Of a stretch of DNA of 21,442 nucleotides, positions 1 to 10,573 are shown one piece after another (position 1 is the first letter of the stretch; each line of letters starts with the position of its first letter). The translations under genes were made by a program, and so were the position numbers. Origin of the DNA: Mitosporidium daphniae (lineage: Eukaryota > Microsporidia); assembly GCF_000760515.2 (NCBI RefSeq), contig NW_013546139.1:1-21442 (forward strand), in the 5' to 3' direction. The notes below the pieces were generated by a model that was given only the letters and a program-made list of their open reading frames with translations, was not told the origin of the DNA and did not search any database.

Positions 1-162
1 TGACATTAATTTTTTTATTTTAATTACATCTGTTTCGTCATCACGGGGAATCGACCCGCTATATTTTTCATATATCTCGTTTAGCTTGCTTTCCAGCCTG
101 CCGAGACTTTCACGTCGACTGGTCTCAATATGTGCTTCGGTTTCTTCTGAAGCCGATGCCAT
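1..162 (-). CDS. 5' end of an unidentified gene, running off the left edge
   Basis: An open frame starts at the ATG at 162 and stays open for all 54 codons to base 1, so the gene continues outside the window. The visible N-terminus is hydrophilic and charged, begins MASASEETEAHIETSRRESL and continues with a predicted helix containing EIYEKYSG followed by an acidic DDETDV. The helix-plus-acidic pattern is vaguely like the N-terminal region of Scm3/HJURP centromere chaperones, but the match is too short to trust. Its start codon lies only 36 bp from that of the divergent IF2 gene. An intron within the visible part cannot be excluded. Confidence 0.4.
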   Translation of the reverse strand, partial: MASASEETEAHIETSRRESLGRLESKLNEIYEKYSGSIPRDDETDVIKIKKLMS

Positions 163-198
163 ACGGAACAACAGATGCAAATTAAAATTGAAAAATTT

Positions 199-2203
199 AT
201 GTCAAATTGGCCTTTGCTGAGATGTTTCTCTTTCCGTTTAGTCGTCAAACCCCGATGTGCAAGCAAAAGGTATCAGTCGAGCTTAAAATTAACACTCCCA
301 TTTACAATGGAAGGCTTATCAAGCTGTACAAATTTGACACTGACAGGTTTTTAACTTTTTCCCATGCGTAGACTTGGAAAAGCTTGCTACGTCCCTTCAA
401 ATTGAATATCCTACCTTGACATCTGAAGAGGTTATAAGGGTTCTCGCATCGGTACACTTAGATGCCGAGGTACTTATACGGAATTCCCCTGAGAAAACAA
501 CTTCTGTACCTCTTTCAGCATATAAGAGACCTTTGATGAACTCCCCAAACGATGCCCAAATTTGGCCTCTGCGTGCACCTGTTGTTACGATTCTAGGACA
601 CGTTGACCACGGTAAAACAACGCTTTTAGATGCATTAAGAAAAACCAATGTAGCTGCTGGAGAAGCTGGAGGAATTACACAGCATATAGGGGCATTCTCA
701 GGTAGCAAGGATTGTAGTCTCCCCTTTAGTGTGTGTCCCAGACTTTCCAGGATCCTCTATTACCTTTTTAGATACTCCAGGACATGCTGCATTTACAGAG
801 ATGAGGCGACGTGGTGCAAATGTCACCGATATAGCGGTGATTGTGGTCGCAGCCGATGATGGAATTATGCCTCAGACAATTGAGTGCATAAAACTGATAA
901 AAGAATCGCAGATCCCAGTCATCATTGCGATTACAAAATCTGATTTGGTCGTTGGGAGGCCTTCAAACTCGCTACTTATTATGAGGGAACTTGCGCGTTA
1001 TGATATCCATGTGGAGCCTCTGGGTGGTCCCGTTCAAATTGTCAATATTTCGGCCAAAATAGGAAAAGGATTGCCCGATTTGCTTGCCGCAATTTCTGCT
1101 CTTGGGGAACAACTAGATCTTAGAGCTCCAGGATTGGATGCTGGACCTTTCGCCTTGGATGCTTACGTTCTTGAAGCAAAGACAATTCACGGATTGGGCC
1201 CTACAGCTAATCTATTGATCAAGGCTGGAAGCCTTTCTTTAGGCTCTATTATTGCTAGCCCCGATGCCTTATGTAAAGTTCGGAAAATCTCTGGAAACAC
1301 CAAGGTTGCATTGCCTTCTCAGGCAGTTGAAGTGAGCGGATGGCGGTCGCTTCCAGCGGTTGGTTCACACGTTCGCTACTTGGGAGATTCTGAGAAACCA
1401 GATTTTTTTGATGACATGAAAGATGCTCTGCAAGCGCTAAAAGCCTACGACAGTGACGTTGTTGAGAAGCGGATATCTCCCGATTCCCTATGTCTAAAAA
1501 TTCTTTTATTTTGTATGGCTATTGTTGCTAATGAGCGTAGGTGATGTTTCGGGATCTGTTGAGCCAATTTCTCGTGTAATTAATTCATTGGGAAGGAATC
1601 CAAAAGTAAAAATAAGAATTATCAGAGCATCTGTTGGCCATCCCACTCAATGGGATGTCGACTATGCAAAGCTTGCAGAAGGTTAGCATGCAGGATATTT
1701 AATCCACAATAGCCTTCATTGTTACATTTAACCTTGCAGAGAATCCAAAGATATGTGAATATGCCTCAAATCTCAAACAAAAAATATACGCCTTTTGCAT
1801 TGTATACGAGTTAGCAGACAGGTTAAAGACGCTAATGGAAAGTATGCTACCACCAATCACTATTGAAACAAAACTTTCAACGGCCAGAGTTAAGCAGGTT
1901 TTCAACATATCATTCAACAAAGCAAAAGGAGGGGATTCTCTTATCGCTGGATGTATCATAGAAGAGGGAATCATGAAAAATAGCTCATCCACATATATAA
2001 GGATACGGAGGATGGGAGATCTCATCTATTCTGGCAAGATAAAAGAGCTTAAAGTGCATAAGGATACCGTGACATCTGTATCTAGAGGAAAGGAATGTGG
2101 CATGCACTTTGATCCCAAGGTTGATGATCTTCAAATGGGCGATGAAATTCACCTGGTCTCCCTGCACATTGAAAAGGACAAGCTCCAATTTGAAATCCCA
2201 TAA
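199..2203 (+). CDS. IFM1: Mitochondrial translation initiation factor IF-2
   Basis: This GTPase brings initiator tRNA to the mitochondrial small ribosomal subunit. Exons are 199-269, 324-346, 372-701, 730-1512, 1541-1681 and 1713-2203 (612 aa); introns are 54, 25, 28, 28 and 31 nt. The G1 loop GHVDHGKT lies at about residues 107-114, followed by [10 protein letters not shown] (switch I) and DTPGH at about 156-160. The usual NKxD is TKSD (about 210-213). Domains II, III ([10 protein letters not shown]) and IV follow, with a closing [13 protein letters not shown] block. I chose the ATG at 199 because splicing 269 to 324 gives a basic, acid-free presequence ([20 protein letters not shown]), as expected for mitochondrial import. 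Starting at the ATG at 307 is also in frame but gives no presequence. The 612 aa length suits the family. The exon 2 boundaries are the least certain. Confidence 0.9.
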
Positions 2204-2546
2204 TTTAATTAAAATAATCCGTTTTTAAATTTTAAATGTGGCGGCGTCTTTTTCATCATTCGAAAGGGTGTTCATCCTGTTGCCACGCACTCATTTTACA
2301 TGCGGGGACTCCTGGAAAACATCCAAGATTACACTATTGGTATGGAAAAACGTTTCCCTCTAGATTTTCTATCAAGGGGGACGGTCGGATTTCCTAACAT
2401 TGCATGTTGTTATTTATTATTTGTTGGAAATTTAATCGCCCAGGCTTGGTTAATTAATCCTAAACCAGGACTTTTGGGCTTGATGGATATCGCAAACGAT
2501 ATGCTTCTTTCGTACGAGCAGGTCCAATAGGATTTCTGCGTATTCC
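2204..2546 (+). other. 343 bp gap with a doubtful small gene
   Basis: This stretch lies between the stop codons of IF2 and Ask1. No single reading frame is convincing. The best protein-like segment is 2444-2530, ending in a TAG and encoding AWLINPKPGLLGLMDIANDM followed by LLSYEQVQ. It can be joined to upstream segments through candidate introns 2340-2363 (24 nt, GTATGG donor) and 2406-2443 (38 nt, with a TTTAAT motif before CAG). An unspliced frame from the ATG at 2300 gives 76 aa. If the gene is real, its stop at 2530 lies 16 bp from the Ask1 stop. I recognise no family, and the stretch could also be untranslated sequence. Confidence 0.3.
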
Positions 2547-3887
2547 TCAGAAACGCTGACAAGCGAGCATACTTCGGAAAGCGTCTAAAGTAACGATATA
2601 ACTGCATACAATCGAGGATCGCGTTAAAAATAGTTCATAGATTTGTTGTAGTTGTCGGGCGCCTTCGCCGCTCTAAAATTCAAGCGTTAAAATTTAAACA
2701 ACTAACCTGAAATACGATTGGAAAGCGATCCAAAGAAAAATCGGAGGGATCTTCATTTAAATTCGTAGTTGCGGCATCTTCATCGCTATCTTCATGGCTA
2801 TCTTGATTTTGATCGGCATCATTTGATCCTGTATGTGAAATGATATCTTCAACTTCATTTGAATTTGCCACTGAGAATTTCAGAATTTTTGGAGATAAAT
2901 CACCATCCATCGATTGCCGGACAGAGAGTCTCTCCATCGACAGCGTTAGCATTGGATCGGCTTCAGCTATCTTATTTACAGGAGTGGTAGGTGTCTTTTG
3001 CGATCCCACAAAGGATTGATCCCGAGTAGGAGAAGAAAAGGCGGAGGCGTTACCGACGGATTTTCGAATTCTAGGGCTGAAATCCATTAGAATGGAGTGC
3101 CCTTGAGCAGTGGCCCCATCTTGAGCTATCATTGAAGATTCTTCAGATAGAAATGTTAAAGAAGGAGGTGCCATAGAAGAAGACGGGGTTATAGAAATGG
3201 AAGGGGGAGACATGGTGCTACTATCGCTCCTGTCCGATAATGGGGTAGAACTGTGTTGATATTCTTGCAGCGCTTCGTTGGGAGATTCATTAAAAGCTTG
3301 CTGGTGGTTTGCAAGAGAAGCTCTTCTGAGGTAATGGAATAGCAACGCGTTTGCTTTTGGCGTAACCGGATCAATGAGGGCCCCATCTTTTGCTTGAAAA
3401 ATCGATGCCCGGTTGGGATTCGAATCGGAGTGTGAGTTGGCACGTGAATTTTCGATGGGATCTTGTCTTAATGGAGATGCACCAAGTGCAGAAAACAAAA
3501 ACTCGTTGTCTTGAGTGTCGTTGCTACTCATCGAATTAGATGTTGAAAAGGCCGTTGCATTGGATGCGGCAGCAGTAAACAAGGGACTCCATGTCTAGGC
3601 GATAAACCCCCACATATTACCTCGAGCGCCTTTCGTGTTTCCAGTTGAAGAGCATGGTACTGAGCCAATTCCTGGTATAAAGACAGGGCACATTTGTAGC
3701 AATCTGAAAAGTTCTTATCGATTTGCTGGAGCGCCACAGTAATTGACTGTTGCACCTTATCAATCGAATCGTGGGTGGCCGCTATTTTTTCATAGTATGC
3801 GCGAGGCAATTCTGCAGCTGCCTCCTCGGTGGGCGAATGGCTTGGCTGCGTCGGAATGGCGGNGGTTGGGGTCACGACAGTACACAT
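2547..3887 (-). CDS. ASK1: DASH complex subunit Ask1-like protein
   Basis: Ask1 is a subunit of the DASH/Dam1 ring that couples kinetochores to spindle microtubules. Exons in transcript order are 3887-3621, 3594-2707 and 2672-2547 (426 aa), with introns of 26 and 34 nt, both ending TAG. The first 110 residues hold the family signature: a helix with QSITVALQQIDKNFSDCYK, then YQELAQYHAL, then TWSPLFTAAASN across the first splice. This corresponds to the ITLxLQeID-Nf ... W..F...aAN pattern of Ask1. The remaining roughly 270 residues are Ser/Thr/Pro-rich and acidic, with many SP/TP sites (for example SQKTPTTPVNK), as in the Cdk-phosphorylated tail of yeast Ask1. Splicing the last intron adds 41 helical residues; unspliced, the frame stops at 2680. 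Base 3863 is an N in codon 9. The identification rests on one short domain. Confidence 0.75.
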
Positions 3888-3946
3888 AAAACTGCAACCC
3901 TAAAACTGATCGTCACAATGACGACTCTCAAATTACTAATTTACCA
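3888..3946. promoter_or_regulatory. Shared divergent promoter, ASK1 / PFK2-like gene
   Basis: Only 59 bp separate the two opposed start codons, so the core promoters and 5' UTRs of both genes must share or overlap this stretch or the adjacent coding sequence. I see no TATA box or recognisable factor site. Confidence 0.5.
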
Positions 3947-5547
3947 ATGTCTTCACCCCAAAATGGAAAAAGCGCTTTCAATCAAAAATACGACCATGCG
4001 GGGAAATTGGCCATCATTGTGGTGGGTCTTCCGGCAAGAAACAAATCATTTATTGCGCAGTCTTTGCTGCGATACCTAACGTGGATCGGTGTTCACGCAA
4101 AAATCTTCAACTTGGCCGAATATCGGCGAAGAAAGTTGAAGTTTGATATGGATTACGACGAATGCGAAAAAGAGCTGCATTTCAGCTCCTGGTATTACGA
4201 TCCAGGTACCGCTGTGTGCATAACCTAATGTCAAGACAACGAAAATGCAATAAAAATTCGCAAAGAAATGGCTGCCGGCTGCATAAAAGAACTTTCTCAA
4301 TGGCTTACAACTGAGAAGGGCCAAGTGGCCATCTACGATGCGACCAATATTACGGTTGAAATCAGAAGATTTATCTTGGACCAGCTTCCAGCTAATATAG
4401 CGCCTATTTTTCTTGAGGTTTGTTCCATTTGTTATTGAGTTTGTGCATTTTATTGCAATTTCATTTTTCGCCGCCCATTGATGTAATTTTTCTCCCTTTT
4501 CTTCTTAATGTTTTTAGTTTACCATAACACATCCAGCGACAGTGGAGCACAACATCGATGAAACCGCTCGGTTTTGTTCGGAATACTCATACTTGGGGTT
4601 TGAGAAGGCTCGATTCTTGTTGAAAACGAAACTGGCGCTGCTTGAGCCATATTATCAAAGCGTTGGGTACAGTGACAGTGAAAAGCTATTTTCGTGCATC
4701 CATATGATCGATGTCAAATCGCAGATCATCATCAAGAATTTGTACGGCTATCTTGAGGTATCATTTCATCTTATGCTTGTCTTTTCTTTGTAGTCGAGAA
4801 TATCTTGCTTCCTGATGAATATTCAACATTGTCGAAAGAAAATCTTCCTCGTTTCAGTATTGAGAGCATTTTTATTGTAGTGTAACTCTCATAAGCTTTC
4901 TGAAGATAACTCTTTCATATCGGCGCTCAACAGTATCCTTCTTCCTAGTTGTGAGGAGGTATCCGTGTACTTTAAATAGCCGCTTAGATATGGAGCAGCA
5001 CCTCTTTGGAATGCGTGATGATTTCCAGAACCCTGTCTTTGGTCCCCATCATCAAATCAAAGCTTCAGCACCTAGATTTTGGCGAGTTTTCCGGGCTTGT
5101 CCAGTCAGAAGATAACGGGCTTAGTACGCTTGAGAAAATCAAGAAACACGATCCTTCCTTTTTTGAACTATTTTCGATGGATCCCTTTTTGTACAGGTTT
5201 TACAAGGGAGAGGTATTTTTTAATGTGCTCCCCTATAATAGTCCTATTTCGACCTTTCTCTGCGCTTAGAAAACATAATCATGGAGTTGGAGGGAGTTGG
5301 ATCTAATGTTGCCCTTTTGGCAGACGATACTGTCATCAGATCCCTATTTGCATACTTCAGCTACCAGAAAAACGTTCAGGTATTTTTTGCACGTAACGTC
5401 TAGGATATACCTTTTCTGGAAGTGCCGCTTGGAACGGTTTTTCAATTGGGTCAAATGGTCTACGGTACTTGGATCACCGAGTATCGTTGGGATTTCGCCT
5501 CTTCTTCATTCACTTCATCGGAAATGGGATTGAAACATATGCAATAA
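3947..5547 (+). CDS. 6-phosphofructo-2-kinase/fructose-2,6-bisphosphatase-like protein, phosphatase catalytic residues lost
   Basis: The family makes and breaks fructose-2,6-bisphosphate, the activator of phosphofructokinase. Exons are 3947-4205, 4236-4417, 4518-4757, 4794-4856, 4881-4964, 4988-5240, 5270-5379 and 5404-5547 (444 aa); introns are 30, 100, 36, 24, 23, 29 and 24 nt. Kinase half: KLAIIVVGLPARNKS at about residues 20-34, RYLTWIGVHAKIFNLAEYRR, then YDATN at about 120-124. The P-loop has Asn at position 32 where GLPARGK[ST] has Gly. The hinge GYLESRISCFLMNI matches the family's QSRIVYYLMNI. Phosphatase half: the RHG motif is absent (IFLVS is followed by CNSHKLS). The acid Glu is His in LQHLDFGEFSG, and the HQAVLR His is Asp in LLADDTVIRSLFAYF. 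The fold markers IIMELE, AYF and VPLGTVFQL remain. A kinase-only enzyme, as in yeast Pfk26, is likely, unless the P-loop change also disables the kinase. The intron at 4965 could instead begin at 4959. Confidence 0.85.
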
Positions 5548-5590
5548 ATCGCTCCAAAACTTGATGCATAGTTTATTAATGAATCTAAAA
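5548..5590. other. Convergent 3' gap, 43 bp
   Basis: The PFK2-like and CHI-fold genes end tail to tail 43 bp apart. No terminator or RNA structure is evident, and the 3' UTRs probably overlap the opposing gene. Confidence 0.5.
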
Positions 5591-6365
5591 TCATACGGGC
5601 ACGGCTCTATTGAATGCATTTATAAAATCTTCCTTCAACTGGGGATAAGAATAAAAAATACCTTCTCAACAACAGAGGCTTGGCTACATAAATACGTTTC
5701 AAACAAGGCATTGCAAAGCCAGGGGGATGGTATCCTAGCAGTCCTAGTGCCCTAGTATGATCAGTCGATATCACCAACCTGGAAGTAAACCTCCAAAACA
5801 TCGGGATTTTGGAGGCTTTTTTCAAATACAAGCACATCTCCAGGGTATATATCGCCTCTGGGGATCGATGCCTTTAGCGCTGCAATTGAGTCCCTACACC
5901 GATCCTAAGAAGCATCATCAGCATTAAAAAACAAACTATTTCCGACGTGTCTTTAGGCAGTTGCAATTGCAATTGCTGAAGCAGAGCCCTTTCAAGCCCT
6001 GCCCGCATATGCGTCCCCGTGGTGGCGCGAGAGGGAGCCAGTCGCAAGGCTAGCGACTGCTTCGAAACAGCATCAGAGCACGTATTAAAAGACTTGGCAT
6101 CGTCGTTTTCGGTCACATAAATCCCGATCGAATAAACGGAAAACTTTAAAAAAGTCACTTTTCTTGCTGCTGCGGATAGAAGCTTGTACTGATTTTGAAG
6201 CACAAGCTTCGTTGGAACATGCATTCCCGTTCCTTTTTCATAAAAAAGACCGGTGTTTTTGCCATTTGCGGCATCACTATCGCATGAAACTTTGCTGTAA
6301 AAAAGGGGGCCAATGGCAAAGGATAAACCGGCAAGTGGGACATAAAACTTAAATGAAGCAAACAT
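5591..6365 (-). CDS. Chalcone-isomerase-fold mitochondrial protein (AIM18/AIM46-like)
   Basis: Exons in transcript order are 6365-5937, 5904-5779, 5751-5662 and 5638-5591 (230 aa), with introns of 32, 27 and 23 nt. The N-terminus is hydrophobic (MFASFKFYVPLAGLSFAIGP), suiting a membrane anchor or mitochondrial targeting. The domain runs from about residue 45: VPTKLVLQNQYKLLSAAARK, then VTFLKFSVYSIGIYV (the 'G.R.v.fl.~kvYs~G~Y' strand), then LRLAPSRATTGTHMRAGLER (the 'r..t..hlr.g~~~~l' helix). The spliced exons give GDIYPGDVLVFE and then SPWLCNALFETYL before the terminal helix. This is the non-enzymatic fungal type of chalcone isomerase fold found in mitochondrial inner-membrane proteins; its biochemical role is poorly known. 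Each splice restores the expected next secondary-structure element, which supports the model. Confidence 0.82.
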
Positions 6366-6457
6366 GAAAAATTGCTTCCACCGGGGTGTTAAATTTACAT
6401 CATCAAATACTTATAAACCAATTTTTTTTCAAGGCATGGCCCTGTTGGTTCCTAAAA
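6366..6457. promoter_or_regulatory. Shared divergent promoter, CHI-fold gene / NCB2
   Basis: A 92 bp AT-rich spacer separates the two start codons, with a run of eight T at about 6422-6429. It contains an upstream ATG at 6386 in a frame joined to the NC2-beta start without a stop. Starting there would add 24 residues not seen in the family, so I treat that part as 5' UTR. Confidence 0.45.
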
Positions 6458-7012
6458 ATGGAAGATAGCTTTTCTGACGACTCCATCAATGAAGCTGAAG
6501 ATGTTTCTCTTCCCAAGGGTATTACCGCATCTATAATGCGTAGCGACAATTTCAAAGTTGATACAGGAACGTCTTCCCTCTGATATTACGTGCGCTAAAG
6601 AAACTCGGGATCTTCTTGTCTCCTGCTGTGTTGGTACAACATTGCTTGCTTAAAATAGAATTCATTCATTTACTCGCAACTGAATCCAATAAAATCTGTG
6701 AAAATGAGTCCAGAAAGACGATTGCCCCTGAACATGTATGCAATGCGCTTCAGGTTCCTTTGATTCGTTTATGATGTGTAGAACCTTGGATTTTCAGACT
6801 ATGTGCCGGACGTACGGACCGCATTAAAGGAGCATAAGGAGGTAGCAAAATCCCGAGAAAGGAAATCCAACCGCTTTGATGATGGGGGCTTATCTAGGGA
6901 AGATTTGCAGCGAGAACAAGAAGCTCTCTTTGAAAAGGCCCGACAAAAATTTCTTGCAACCTCGTCCCCGACAGCACCCTCATCCTCATTACCAGGATTC
7001 TCTGTAAATTAG
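6458..7012 (+). CDS. NCB2: Negative cofactor 2 subunit beta (Dr1/NC2-beta), histone-fold protein
   Basis: NC2-beta pairs with NC2-alpha through a histone fold and clamps TBP on DNA, blocking TFIIA/TFIIB entry. Exons are 6458-6518, 6544-6633, 6659-6753 and 6782-7012 (158 aa), with introns of 25, 25 and 28 nt, all ending TAG. After an acidic leader, residues of about 17-100 match Dr1 closely once spliced: SLPKATISKLIQERLPSDIT, CAKETRDLLVSCCVEFIHLL, then ICENESRKTIAPEHVCNALQ and NLGFSDYVPDV. The unspliced sequence breaks at each junction. A charged helix (LKEHKEVAKSRERK) and a Ser/Pro-rich tail follow. The length is close to yeast Ncb2. Confidence 0.93.
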
Positions 7013-7239
7013 ACTCCGAATAAATAATTTTATAACTAAATTGTACATTCAAAATAATGTCACCCCACACTTTTTGCATATTTAGGCGGCCGGTCACTCA
7101 AGTTGACATACAACAACTCCGGTTTATTTTTCAAAATAAATGGAATAATTAAAATTTCTCTTCCTTAAAACTGGATATCTGCAACGTTTGAAAATAAAGC
7201 TTTCCCTAACCGGACTAAAGATAAATAGGAAACAGTTGG
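7013..7239. other. Convergent 3' region, 227 bp, no gene seen
   Basis: This is AT-rich sequence between the NCB2 and alkaline phosphatase stop codons. An AATAAA-like signal (GAATAAATAA) starts 7 bases after the NCB2 stop and may direct its polyadenylation. No convincing reading frame, tRNA or snRNA was seen on either strand. Confidence 0.5.
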
Positions 7240-8967
7240 CTACCTTTGACGGATTGCGCTAGTCACACGGTCGAGATCCAAATCCAAAAGATTTACCAAA
7301 AAAAGACCAATTTCATTATTGGCATGGAACCCTCTCAATAGAGACGAAGCATAACCATATGCATGAAGGTTTACATCAACGCTAGAATGCCCACTGGTGG
7401 CCCACGAGATTCGGGCGCTTTTTGAAATGAATTGTGATAAGATGCCCGTAAAAATGACCTCATTTTCAATGTTATCAATTAGCAATTTCAGTAAAGCACC
7501 ATCAGCTAGTCGCTGATCGGAGGGATCTAGGCCTAGGCCTTCGACAAAGATATCTTTAATTATGAATTCCTCCAGGAGAGACTCTTCAAACCATGCCGTT
7601 TCCTCTTGATACCCTTGATTCCGCGTGGATTTATAAAGAGGCCTCCTTTTAAGGTTTCTTCGTTTCAAAAATCTGGTTGCCGATTGAACCATAAAAGAGA
7701 GTGAATGTTTGACGCGCAAAATTTCATCGGGAAACCAAACGTAATCTGGCGGTACATTGATGTTCAACTGACGACCCACCGATAGCCCACCGGTTTCATG
7801 GTCGGATACCTGAAAAAAGTAAAAACCCTGCTTACCACAACAACTAAGGTATTTGGATTGCTGTTGGCAAACGAAATTGCAACGCTTACTGCCTCTTGAA
7901 ATGCCATAATCTCACGGTAATGTGCAGGGCCGTCATTTTTGTGTGCAGCCATATCAATTTTGGAGCCTTCAACTACCAAAACAAAGCCCTTTGTGCGTTC
8001 TTCTTCATTTATCGGAGCAAGAAGCTTCAAAGCAGTGCTGGTCATTTCCGAAAGCGAAGGTTCATTCTTTAAATGCCTATCAATCTCGTATTCCATGTTC
8101 TCTGCTGCAAGTAATCCAAGAACGGGGTGTCTAGAGGTCATATTTGATGAGTTGATATCGGAAATCGATGTATAAATAGAAGCATTGTGATGATTTTTCG
8201 CATATTCTAGCAGATTTTTAGAATCAATCCTGGAAGATTCAACTGAAAAAGAAAAATTTAAATTTGAAAAAATAGAGACCGAGCCTCCAGGTACGAAAGA
8301 ACAAAGACCGCCTCCAATCAGAACGTCATTCATCTTTTTTATCCCGTGCATTCCAACCATGTATTCAGAAATGAGACTTTCCATGTTTCTGTGCAAGGCA
8401 TGCGCCCAAAAGGAGCCTGGAGTGGCATCTGCAACCTTACTTGTAACAACCATCCCAGTCCTCATTCCACTTAACTTGGCTGCTTCTAAGATCGTTCCGC
8501 AAGGCTTTTTTTTCCCATCAACTACAACATAAAAATCTGAAATTTTTGAAACGACATGTCATTTGATATCAAGTTGACGTGCACACTAACCTGCAATGGC
8601 CCCATTAAATGTTTTTATGCCGCAAGAATATGCAGTAGCCCCAGCGGCACTATCAGTAATCGGAGTCCCAAAGGCTGATTGAGGATCTCTAATGAAGCTT
8701 CCAANGTTAAGCGGAGACGTTTCAACCGATCCAACGATGATGGAATCAAGAGGCAATTCTATCACTTTTTTGCTGTGCATATTGCGCATCTCTTGTTGAT
8801 AAAGTTGTCTGGCAAACGTTTCAGAGGCAGGTCCAAATCCGTCTGGTATCATAAGTATTACATTGACTAAAAGGTCAGCAAGAAAAGTTACTTGGAAACT
8901 CATTAGACGAATTGGAGTAGCAAAAAAAATGCAATATCAAAAGTAGCAAAATAACGCTGTACTTCAT
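7240..8967 (-). CDS. PHO8: Alkaline phosphatase, secretory/vacuolar type
   Basis: This is a metal-dependent phosphomonoesterase of the endomembrane system or cell surface. Exons in transcript order are 8967-8892, 8866-8591, 8536-7836 and 7809-7240 (540 aa), with introns of 25, 54 and 26 nt. The first exon encodes a signal peptide or anchor (MKYSVILLLLILHFFCYS). Motifs in order: ILMIPDGFGPAS with metal-ligand Asp about 34; ITDSAAGATAYSCGIKTFNG with nucleophile Ser about 98; SKVADATPGSFWAH; VEGSKIDMAAHKND; VSDHETGG, completed across the last splice; and TSGHSSVDVNLHAYG. All metal and nucleophile positions are intact, so it should be active. Yeast Pho8 is a vacuolar membrane enzyme with an uncleaved N-terminal anchor; whether this segment is cleaved cannot be told. 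Base 8705 is an N. The C-terminus ends with the usual NEIGLFLVNLLDLDL helix. Confidence 0.93.
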
Positions 8968-9198
8968 TAGCTAAAACTCTTTTTCTCAGCCAAAGAGATA
9001 ATAAGCAATAAATGTAAACGCTGGCGCTGGCGCTGAGATTCAATCGGAATCATCTAAATCATGATACAATCGGTGATTTGTTTCGGATCGGGAATATTTA
9101 CCATCTTTTGTTTTGACAATTACCCTATAAATTAAATTTACAAAAGTGAACACCATTTTAGCAATTTAATTTGTAAAGCGTTAAATTTCACAATTTTA
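8968..9198. promoter_or_regulatory. Shared divergent promoter, PHO8-like gene / ECT1
   Basis: At 231 bp this is the largest divergent spacer between confident genes in the window. It holds three tandem copies of a 6-mer (CGCTGG, CGCTGG, CGCTGA) at 9019-9036 and an AT-rich segment next to the ECT1 start. No tRNA or snoRNA boxes were found with confidence. Confidence 0.45.
9019..9036 (+). repeat. Short tandem repeat, 3 copies of a GC-rich 6-mer
   Basis: CGCTGG is repeated twice and followed by CGCTGA, inside otherwise AT-rich promoter sequence. It could be a binding-site cluster or simple slippage. Confidence 0.6.

Positions 9199-10573
<1,375 letters not shown>

Noticed and set aside
307-346. 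ATG at 307 as the start of mitochondrial IF2
   Set aside because: It is in frame but gives no mitochondrial presequence. The spliced start at 199 gives a textbook basic presequence. Kept only as a possible alternative start.
4959-4987. A 29 nt version of the PFK2-like intron (donor GTATCC)
   Set aside because: It is also in frame, but using the donor at 4965 keeps VS before IWSSTSL, which aligns better with the family VWTSxLxR strand. The choice is not certain.
7124-7241. An additional C-terminal exon of the alkaline phosphatase via a 29 nt intron
   Set aside because: GT and AG are available, but the protein already ends where family members end, and the added tail has no recognisable feature.
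8968-9198. A possible snoRNA or tRNA in the PHO8-like/ECT1 spacer
   Set aside because: ATGATA and CTGA strings occur, but they are not paired in C/D order with flanking complementarity, and no cloverleaf could be drawn.
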